A stretch of 64,000 bases of DNA from Methylohalobius crimeensis 10Ki (GTDB lineage Bacteria; Pseudomonadota; Gammaproteobacteria; Methylococcales; Methylothermaceae). The stretch is from contig NZ_ATXB01000001.1 of NCBI RefSeq assembly GCF_000421465.1, forward strand, positions 868,001 through 932,000, read 5' to 3'. The notes beneath the pieces are model-generated. The model had not been told where the DNA came from. It ran no database searches and saw only the letters and a program-made list of their open reading frames with translations. This document shows, piece after piece, positions 58,045 through 64,000 of the stretch. Both the position numbers and the translations under genes were made by a program. How positions within the stretch are numbered: position 1 is the stretch's first letter; each line of letters opens with the position of its first letter.

Positions 58045-58563
58045 ATGGCAGAAAAGGACAATTTGGATTTGGGCGAGGATCAAAAATCCTCGCGAAAATG
58101 GCTCATCATCACGAGTGTCGTCGCGATCCTTTTGCTGGGAGGAGGCGCCGCCCTGTATTTAAACGGCATGCTGCATTTCGGCAAAGATTCGGCGAAATCG
58201 AATGCCGAGGAAGAAGTCGATTCCGGCGAATCGCAACCGTCCAAGGACGCCAAATTTTATAAATTCGAACCTTTCGTGGTTAATTTCCCCGCCGACAGCG
58301 ATGCGCAGTTGTTGCAAATCGGTTTCAGCGTGCTCACCTACGACGAGCAAACCGCGCAAGCGATGGAAAAACACGCGCCCATGCTTCGCAATAATTTGTT
58401 GTTGCTCTTGGGGCGTTATCGGCCGCAAGATTTGCAATCCGTCGAGGGCAAGGAAGCGTTGCGGCAAGCAATTACCGGGGAAATTCAGAAGGTGCTCGAA
58501 CTCCGCACGGAAAGCGGCGGAAGGATCGAGTCGGTGTTTTTCACCCAGTTTGTGATGCAGTAG
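58045..58563 (+). CDS. fliL: flagellar basal body-associated protein FliL
   Basis: A 172-residue single-pass membrane protein: cytoplasmic start (MAEKDNLDLGEDQKSSRK), one helix (WLIITSVVAILLLGGGAALYL), an acidic linker and a periplasmic SPFH-like domain (FYKFEPFVVNFPADSDAQLLQIGFSV ...). FliL rings stabilise the stator and boost torque. ATG 58045 follows GGGAGG; an in-frame upstream start at 58036 is weaker. First gene of the sigma54 operon. Confidence 0.93.
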   Translation: MAEKDNLDLGEDQKSSRKWLIITSVVAILLLGGGAALYLNGMLHFGKDSAKSNAEEEVDSGESQPSKDAKFYKFEPFVVNFPADSDAQLLQIGFSVLTYDEQTAQAMEKHAPMLRNNLLLLLGRYRPQDLQSVEGKEALRQAITGEIQKVLELRTESGGRIESVFFTQFVMQ

Positions 58564-58566
58564 GTC

Positions 58567-59607
58567 ATGTCTCTGGATGATCTGCTTTCTCAGGAGGAAA
58601 TCGACGCTCTGCTTCACGGCGTCGATGAAGGAGAGGTTGAAACGGAGGAGGAGCCGCCGGCGTTTTCCCAGAACGAGATTCAATCTTACGATTTTTCCAG
58701 TCAGGATCGCATCGTCCGGGGACGGATGCCGACCCTGGATATGGTCAATGAGCGTTTCGCCCGGCATTTTCGGATCAGTCTATTCAATCTATTGCGGCGA
58801 ACCGCGGAAGTCACCGTCGTCGGTGCCCGGGTGCTCAAGTTTTCGGAATTCGTGCACAGTCAATTCGTGCCCACCAATCTCAATTTGATCCGTTTCCATC
58901 CCCTGCGGGGAAGGGCGCTCATCGCCATGGATCCCATGCTGGTATTCACCGCGGTGGACAATTATTTCGGCGGTAGAGGGCAGTTCTACAACAAAGTGGA
59001 AGGGCGCGAGTTCACCGCGGTGGAGATGCGGATCATTCGTATCCTCCTGGATCTGGCATTCAGGGACCTCCAGGAGGCATGGAAACCGGTGATGGATATT
59101 AAACCCGAGTACGTCCAATCGGAAGTCAACCCGCAATTCGCCAATATCGTGAGTCCTTCCGATATCGTCATCAATTCCACCCTCCACATCGAATTGGAAG
59201 GTGGCGGTGGGGATTTTCACGTCGCCTTGCCTTATGCCATGCTCGAGCCGATTAAGGATCGGCTGGACAGCATTCAGAGCGATCGCGGGGATGTGGATGA
59301 GCGCTGGCGAAGAGCGCTGCACTACGAGGTCATGGACAGCTCGGTGGAGGTGTGCGGCATTTTATTGGAGAAGCAAATGACTTTGGCTCAGGTACTGGAC
59401 TTAGAACCCGGCGACATTATTCCTGTGGATATCCCCGAGCAGGTGATGTTGTGTTCCGAAGAGGTCCCTCTGTTTTTGGGTCAGGTGGGGGTGGCCGACG
59501 GCAGTTACGCGGTCAAGATCGAACATAAGGTCGCGCGGGGGCCGGAGACCAAGCCCCCCGCGCTGTTAGGCGAACAGGCGCAAGGGAAAGGAGAGGTCGA
59601 TGAGTGA
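58567..59607 (+). CDS. fliM: flagellar motor switch protein FliM
   Basis: A 346-residue C-ring protein. The CheY-binding N-terminus LLSQEEIDALLHG is present, followed by the CheC-like middle domain (GRMPTLDMVNERFARHFRIS..., LIAMDPMLVFTAVDNYFGGRG) and the C-terminal SpoA domain (EVCGILLEKQMTLAQVLDLEPGDII). It controls rotation direction. It overlaps fliN by 8 nt. Confidence 0.96.
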   Translation: MSLDDLLSQEEIDALLHGVDEGEVETEEEPPAFSQNEIQSYDFSSQDRIVRGRMPTLDMVNERFARHFRISLFNLLRRTAEVTVVGARVLKFSEFVHSQFVPTNLNLIRFHPLRGRALIAMDPMLVFTAVDNYFGGRGQFYNKVEGREFTAVEMRIIRILLDLAFRDLQEAWKPVMDIKPEYVQSEVNPQFANIVSPSDIVINSTLHIELEGGGGDFHVALPYAMLEPIKDRLDSIQSDRGDVDERWRRALHYEVMDSSVEVCGILLEKQMTLAQVLDLEPGDIIPVDIPEQVMLCSEEVPLFLGQVGVADGSYAVKIEHKVARGPETKPPALLGEQAQGKGEVDE

Positions 59608-60076
59608 TAACGAAGAGCTTGAACCCAGGGAATCGATCCGGGAAACCCAACCAGAGGATTCCACGGGCGAGGACGGCGAACTTCTGGAGGAGGATTGGGA
59701 GGCGGCGCTGGCGGAGCAGACCAATCAACAGGAATCCTCCGGCGATGAGGAATATACGCCGGCCACCTACGATCGTTTCGAGCAGGACAAACCGAGCGGC
59801 CGATCGACTTCGGAAGATCTCAACCTGGATGTCATCTTGGACGTGCCGGTGACGCTTTCCATGGAGATCGGCCGAACGCGCATCAGCATCCGCAATCTGC
59901 TTCAGCTGAATCAGGGCTCGGTGGTGGAACTCGATCGGCTTGCCGGCGAACCGATGGACATTATGGTCAACGGTACCTTGATCGCCCACGGTGAGGTGGT
60001 GGTGGTCAACGACCGCTTCGGGATCCGCTTGACCGATGTCATCAGCCCGGCGGAACGGGTGCGTAGGTTGCGATGA
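59600..60076 (+). CDS. fliN: flagellar motor switch protein FliN
   Basis: A 158-residue C-ring protein. The C-terminal SpoA domain ([37 protein letters not shown] ... [14 protein letters not shown]) is standard. The N-terminal 70 residues are a Glu/Asp-rich extension, making it longer than E. coli FliN (137). It overlaps both fliM and fliO. Confidence 0.95.
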   Translation: MSDNEELEPRESIRETQPEDSTGEDGELLEEDWEAALAEQTNQQESSGDEEYTPATYDRFEQDKPSGRSTSEDLNLDVILDVPVTLSMEIGRTRISIRNLLQLNQGSVVELDRLAGEPMDIMVNGTLIAHGEVVVVNDRFGIRLTDVISPAERVRRLR

Positions 60077-60474
60077 ACAAAAAATGGCCGTTCGTCAGCT
60101 GCTGGGTGGCTCCCGCCGCGTGGGCGGCACCGACCCCGCACGGTTTGAATCCCGCGCTTGCCGGCCAATGGCTGGGAGGCTTGGTGCTGGTATTGATCCT
60201 GGTTTTTGCATGCCTGTGGCTGCTTCAGCGCTTGAATCGTTGGAACGCGCCCGGCGGTGGGCAAATTCGCCTCCTGGGCGGTTTGTCCCTGGGGCATCGG
60301 GAAAGAATGGTCGTGGTCGAATTGGGAGAAACCCAGTTGGTCTTGGGCGTGGCGCCCGGCCGGGTACAAACCTTGCATGTCCTGGAAGGGGATCGACGCC
60401 TGTCGCAAGCGGAAGCGGGCGGGTTCGGCAAACAGCTCAGGCAGGCTTTGGCCCAGCGGGGGAAAGACGCATGA
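60073..60474 (+). CDS. fliO: flagellar biosynthesis protein FliO
   Basis: A 133-residue protein with one membrane helix ([21 protein letters not shown]) and a short cytoplasmic domain ([29 protein letters not shown]) typical of FliO, the chaperone for FliP ring assembly. The N-terminal stretch has a signal-like VAPAAWA. Overlaps fliN and fliP by 4 nt each. Confidence 0.9.
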   Translation: MNKKWPFVSCWVAPAAWAAPTPHGLNPALAGQWLGGLVLVLILVFACLWLLQRLNRWNAPGGGQIRLLGGLSLGHRERMVVVELGETQLVLGVAPGRVQTLHVLEGDRRLSQAEAGGFGKQLRQALAQRGKDA

Positions 60475-61208
60475 GAATTTGGTGGGGAATCGGATTGGCG
60501 CTTGCCCCCTTGGCGGTGGTTGCGGCACCGGGGATGGATGCGGTGCAAGTGATTTCCTCGGGGGATGGGGGGAAGACCTATTCCATCAGCATCCAGGTGC
60601 TGGCCTTGATGACCGCCTTGACGGTGCTCCCGGCATTGCTGCTTTCCATGACTGCATTCACCCGCATCATGATCGTCCTGGCCATTCTGCGTCAGGCATT
60701 GGGAACGGGACAGACGCCCAACAACCAAATATTGCTGGGAATCTCCCTGCTCTTGACCGGTTTCATCATGATGCCGGTGTTCGATAAAGCCTACCAAACC
60801 GGCGTGGCTCCCTACCTGGAGGAAAAGATCGAAGCCGGCGAGGCCTTGCGGCGATCGCTGGTGCCGGTGCGCCAATTCATGTTGCGGCAAACGCGGGAAA
60901 CCGATCTCGCCTTGTTTGTGCGGCTCTCGGGGCGGGAGGATTTGACCTCGATAGAAGAGGCGCCCATGACCTTGGTGGTGCCGGCCTTCATGACCTCGGA
61001 GCTGAAAACCGCCTTTCAGATCGGCTTTCTGCTGTTTTTGCCGTTTCTGGTCATCGATTTGGTCGTGGCCAGTGTGTTGATGTCCATGGGGATGATGATG
61101 TTGTCGCCGGTCATCATTTCCCTGCCGTTCAAACTGATGTTGTTCGTTTTGGTGGATGGCTGGGCTTTGGTGATGGAAACCCTGGCGGCGAGTTTTTATA
61201 CGGGGTAG
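60471..61208 (+). CDS. fliP: flagellar export gate protein FliP
   Basis: A 245-residue polytopic export component. A cleavable signal ([19 protein letters not shown]), then helices ([23 protein letters not shown]), [28 protein letters not shown] and the conserved end [10 protein letters not shown]-like ([34 protein letters not shown]). ATG 60471 overlaps the fliO stop; the frame is open from 60036. Confidence 0.96.
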   Translation: MRIWWGIGLALAPLAVVAAPGMDAVQVISSGDGGKTYSISIQVLALMTALTVLPALLLSMTAFTRIMIVLAILRQALGTGQTPNNQILLGISLLLTGFIMMPVFDKAYQTGVAPYLEEKIEAGEALRRSLVPVRQFMLRQTRETDLALFVRLSGREDLTSIEEAPMTLVVPAFMTSELKTAFQIGFLLFLPFLVIDLVVASVLMSMGMMMLSPVIISLPFKLMLFVLVDGWALVMETLAASFYTG

Positions 61209-61212
61209 GGAG

Positions 61213-61482
61213 ATGGACGCCGATACCGTCATGACCGTCGCCCATGAAATGCTCTGGGTGACCTTGAAGCTGGCCGCTCCCATTCTGATTGCCGTGCTGG
61301 CCGTCGGCTTGTTGATCGCCATGTTTCAAGCCGCCACCCAGATCAATGAAATGACCTTGACCTTCGTTCCCAAGCTAATCGTGGTCGCCATCGTCCTGGT
61401 GGTGGCGGGGCACTGGATGCTGCGTCTGGTGGTGGGATACACCCGGGCGTTGTTTGAGAGTATTCCCTCCTTGATCGGCTAG
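61213..61482 (+). CDS. fliQ: flagellar export gate protein FliQ
   Basis: An 89-residue two-helix protein (VTLKLAAPILIAVLAVGLLIAMFQAATQINEMTLTFVPKLIVVAIVLVVAGHWML), full length for FliQ. It follows fliP by 4 nt. The next gene, fliR, is separated by an inverted-repeat element. Confidence 0.95.
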   Translation: MDADTVMTVAHEMLWVTLKLAAPILIAVLAVGLLIAMFQAATQINEMTLTFVPKLIVVAIVLVVAGHWMLRLVVGYTRALFESIPSLIG

Positions 61483-61522
61483 GAAATGATGACCTTTAGT
61501 CATTCCAGGCATTTATTGGGAG

Positions 61523-61617
61523 CCGGAGGGAACGCTCCGGAACCGTTCGCAGCAGGGAGGCTGCGATACGAGCGTACACGGAGGTATTTACAGCGAGTTT
61601 CGGGGCGTTCCCTCCGG
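61523..61617. repeat. inverted-repeat element, copy B (core plus arms)
   Basis: The core at 61543-61598 matches copy A (27529-27585) at all but a few positions, including the inner hairpin CGCAGC/GCTGCG and GAGCGTACACGGAGGTATTT. The arms (CCGGAGGGAACG, 61523-61534, with CGTTCCCTCCGG, 61606-61617) are unlike those of copy A yet pair with each other. It lies between fliQ and fliR, the only wide gap in this operon. Confidence 0.8.
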
Positions 61618-61648
61618 TTCCTCTTACGAAGAGCAACAGATTTTGGCC

Positions 61649-62422
61649 ATGCACTGGACTGATGCGCAGCTGATCGATTGGTTGGGGCGTTTTTTCTGGC
61701 CGTTTCTGCGTATCGGATCGCTTTTTATGACCCTGCCGGTGCTCAACAACCATTCGGTGCCGCTGCGGGTTAGAGTGATTTTGGCGGTCGCCGTCACCGC
61801 CGTGGTCATGCCCACCCTACCACCGGTTCCGTCGTTGAATTTACTTGGCTTGCAGGCCGTCATGGTGGCGGTGCGGGAAATTTTAATCGGCGCCGCGACC
61901 GGTTTTATCATGCAGATGGCCTTCGCCGTTTTGGTATTCGCCGGACAAAGCATCGCCTACAGCATGGGTTTGGGGTTCGCCGCCATGATCGACCCCCAGT
62001 TGGGGGTACAGGTACCCATCGTTTCCCAGGTATACCTCCTATTCGGCACCTTGTTGTTTCTCGGTCTGGACGGTCATCTACTTTTGATCGATTTGTTGGC
62101 GGGAAGCTTCCAGACTTTGCCGGTGAGGCTGTCGGGGTTCGATCGCGACGATATTTGGACGCTTATCGGTTGGAGCAGCAATGTCTTCGTCGGTGGTGTG
62201 CTTTTGTCGCTGCCTATCGTGATCGCGCTGCTTTTCGTGAATATCGCCCTGGGAGTTGCGACCCGGGCGGCTCCGCAGCTCAACATTTTTTCGGTGGGTT
62301 TTCCCATCACCCTGGGCTTGGGGTTGGGATTGATCTGGGTGACTTTTCCTCTGGTACTCGAACAGTTCGCCGGAGAACTGCCGGCCGTCTACGAGCTGAT
62401 CCGAAAATTGCTCAGGATCTAG
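61649..62422 (+). CDS. fliR: flagellar export gate protein FliR
   Basis: A 257-residue membrane protein with six helices. RIGSLFMTLPVLNNHSVPLRVRVILAVAVT near the N-terminus, FAVLVFAGQSIAYSMGLGFAAMIDP and FSVGFPITLGLGLGLIW are typical. ATG 61649 is chosen; a TTG at 61643 would add two residues. It is followed by flhB after 1 nt. Confidence 0.95.
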   Translation: MHWTDAQLIDWLGRFFWPFLRIGSLFMTLPVLNNHSVPLRVRVILAVAVTAVVMPTLPPVPSLNLLGLQAVMVAVREILIGAATGFIMQMAFAVLVFAGQSIAYSMGLGFAAMIDPQLGVQVPIVSQVYLLFGTLLFLGLDGHLLLIDLLAGSFQTLPVRLSGFDRDDIWTLIGWSSNVFVGGVLLSLPIVIALLFVNIALGVATRAAPQLNIFSVGFPITLGLGLGLIWVTFPLVLEQFAGELPAVYELIRKLLRI

Positions 62423-62423
62423 G

Positions 62424-63554
62424 ATGGCCGAGGAAAGCGGACAAGAACGTACCGAGGAACCGACCCAGAAACGGTTGGACGACGCACGCCGGAAAGGGCA
62501 GATTCCCCGTTCGCGAGAACTCAATACTTTCGTCGTTCTGATGGCGGGAATACTCGGATGCGGCGTGTTCGGCGGCTATATGGCCAAGGGGCTGGCTCAG
62601 GTAATGACCACCAATTTCCGCCTCCCCCGGGAAACCCTGTTTCAACCCGGCGCCGTGCTGGAACACGCCATGGCGGCTCTGTTGGATGCCTTGCTGCTGC
62701 TGACGCCGTTGTTGGCAATCATGGTGGTTGCCGCCGTGGCCGCGCCTCTCCTCTTGGGCGGTTGGCTGTTCAGCTGGGAAAGTCTGCAGCCGAAATTCAG
62801 CAAATTCAATCCTGCGGAAGGATTGAAACGCATGTTCGGCGTGCGCGGTTTGATGGAGTTGGCCAAGTCGCTGCTCAAGATGCTCTTGCTGGGGTCGGTC
62901 GCTTACGGAATCCTGCGGATCCTCGAGGCGGATGTTTTGGCTTTGGCGGGGGAGGATCTGGCGGCGGCGGTCGCCGACGGGTTGAAGGATTTATGGTGGT
63001 CGACCCTCTTGCTCGGCGCTTCGCTGGCGGTGTTGGCCGGCATCGACGTCCCCTATCAGCTTTGGGATCATCGCCGCAAGCTCAAAATGACCTTGCAGGA
63101 GATCAAGGATGAGATGAAGGAGTCGGAGGGCCGTCCCGAGGTGAAGTCAAAAATCCGACAACTTCAGCGCGAGCGTTCCCAGCAGCGCATGATGGAGGAA
63201 GTCCCCGAGGCCGACGTGGTGGTCACCAACCCGACCCATTACGCGGTCGCGCTCCGATACGACCAGACCCGCGGCGGGGCGCCGCGGGTGGTGGCCAAGG
63301 GGGTCGATCTGATTGCCGCGCAAATCCGCAACAAGGCGGTATCCGCCGGCGTTCCCCTGGTGGCTGCGCCGCCGTTGGCACGGGCTTTGTATCACAGTAC
63401 CGAGTTGGAGCGAGAGATCCCCGAAGCCCTCTATCTGGCAGTGGCTCAAGTATTGGCTTATGTATACCAGCTGAAGACGGCTCGAACGCCCCACGAATCA
63501 CCTGCACCGCCGTCCGATTTGCCCGTGCCGGAAGAATATCTACAGGAAAATTGA
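62424..63554 (+). CDS. flhB: flagellar export switch protein FlhB
   Basis: A 376-residue protein with four membrane helices and a cytoplasmic domain that self-cleaves at NPTH (VVVTNPTHYAVALRY), the specificity switch from rod/hook to filament substrates. GQERTEEPTQKRLDDARRKGQIPRSREL is the conserved N-terminus. The C-terminal extension (from about 355) is Pro-rich. It precedes flhA by 17 nt. Confidence 0.97.
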   Translation: MAEESGQERTEEPTQKRLDDARRKGQIPRSRELNTFVVLMAGILGCGVFGGYMAKGLAQVMTTNFRLPRETLFQPGAVLEHAMAALLDALLLLTPLLAIMVVAAVAAPLLLGGWLFSWESLQPKFSKFNPAEGLKRMFGVRGLMELAKSLLKMLLLGSVAYGILRILEADVLALAGEDLAAAVADGLKDLWWSTLLLGASLAVLAGIDVPYQLWDHRRKLKMTLQEIKDEMKESEGRPEVKSKIRQLQRERSQQRMMEEVPEADVVVTNPTHYAVALRYDQTRGGAPRVVAKGVDLIAAQIRNKAVSAGVPLVAAPPLARALYHSTELEREIPEALYLAVAQVLAYVYQLKTARTPHESPAPPSDLPVPEEYLQEN

Positions 63555-63571
63555 CCAGGGAGACTGAACAC

Positions 63572-64000
63572 ATGAATCCATCCGCGATTATGCGCCGGCT
63601 CAAAGGGATCGGCGGTCTCGGCCTAGGTGCGCCGATCCTGGTTCTGCTGATGCTGATGCTGCTGGTGCTGCCCCTGCCGGCGTTCGTATTGGATTTGTTT
63701 TTTACCTTTAACATCGCCTTTTCGCTGATCATTTTGCTGGTGGTGATCTACACCGCCCGCCCCCTGGATTTCGCGGTGTTTCCGACGGTTCTATTGGTGG
63801 CGACATTGCTCCGCTTGGGGTTGAACGTGGCCTCGACCCGGGTGGTGTTGCTGGAGGGGCATACCAGCCCGGATGCCGCCGGCAGGGTGATCGAGGCGTT
63901 CGGCGCTTTTGTCATCGGAGGCAATTTCGCCGTGGGGCTGGTGGTATTCGCGATTCTAGTGATCATCAATTTCGTGGTGATTACCAAGGGGGCCGGCCGG
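63572..64000 (+). CDS. flhA: flagellar export apparatus protein FlhA, N-terminal part (cut by window edge)
   Basis: The first 143 residues of a protein usually near 690. Membrane helices (PILVLLMLMLLVLPLPAFVLD, FNIAFSLIILLVVIY) and the signature FPTVLLVATLLRLGLNVASTRVVLLEGH are diagnostic of FlhA. The FHIPEP-type pore region begins near the edge (FVIGGNFAVGLVVFAILVIINFVVITKGAGR). ATG 63572 has AGGGAGA before it. FlhA is the main gate subunit of the flagellar type III export system. Confidence 0.96.
   Translation, partial: MNPSAIMRRLKGIGGLGLGAPILVLLMLMLLVLPLPAFVLDLFFTFNIAFSLIILLVVIYTARPLDFAVFPTVLLVATLLRLGLNVASTRVVLLEGHTSPDAAGRVIEAFGAFVIGGNFAVGLVVFAILVIINFVVITKGAGR

Overview
The window is a chromosomal segment of a moderately GC-rich gammaproteobacterium. 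The gyrA-serC-pheA-hisC-tyrA-aroA-cmk-rpsA-ihfB block, the leuCDB-asd-fimV block, 4.5S RNA next to dnaX-ybaB-recR, and a sigma54-preceded fliLMNOPQR-flhBA operon are all gammaproteobacterial in character. A large hopanoid locus (squalene synthase, squalene-hopene cyclase, HpnH, HpnG, HpnO, HpnN, HpnB) beside copCD suggests an aerobic methanotroph of the Methylococcales. That placement is inference: no methane or methanol oxidation gene lies in the window.

Layout. 1-3.6 kb: the end of a beta-hydroxyacid dehydrogenase, speA, and trpS. 3.6-6.9 kb: a minus-strand 31-codon membrane ORF with its own promoter and terminator, a DUF99 gene, an MlaC/HpnM-like periplasmic protein, and an IS110-family element with 18-bp inverted ends, a folded leader and an internal REPIN-like pair. 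6.8-16.9 kb: a minus-strand run sqs-shc-hpnG-hpnN-hpnO-copC-copD, mostly with 4-nt overlaps. 17.2-19.5 kb: hpnH-hpnB diverging from it. 19.5-22 kb: apt and dxs. 22-26 kb: small membrane proteins, a coiled-coil protein paired with a UbiB-like kinase, and a Bax-inhibitor-1 protein. 26.3-30.6 kb: a sugar-type ABC importer. 30.7-36.4 kb: ffs, dnaX, ybaB, recR, rsgA, an M48 protease and orn. 36.5-50.6 kb: gyrA through ihfB, then serS and adk. 50.9-57.8 kb: leuCDB, asd, fimV. 58-64 kb: flagellar export and switch genes, running off the right edge inside flhA.

How the genes work together. dxs starts isoprenoid supply. Squalene synthase and the cyclase turn farnesyl diphosphate into hopene. HpnH adds the adenosyl side chain, HpnG removes adenine, and HpnO aminates the side chain towards aminobacteriohopanetriol. 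HpnN (and perhaps the MlaC/HpnM-like protein) would move the lipid to the outer membrane. The gyrA-ihfB block links serine, phenylalanine/tyrosine and shikimate synthesis to replication and translation genes.

The least explained features are non-coding. One family of inverted-repeat elements has a conserved core of about 56 nt but a different self-complementary arm pair in each copy; full copies sit inside the ABC and flagellar operons, and an arm-only hairpin lies between serA and pheA. Others are the structured IS110 leader, the promoter/31-codon ORF/terminator unit at 3.6-3.84 kb, and tandem repeats upstream of dxs. I saw no tRNA, 5S/16S/23S rRNA, CRISPR array, prophage or integron.
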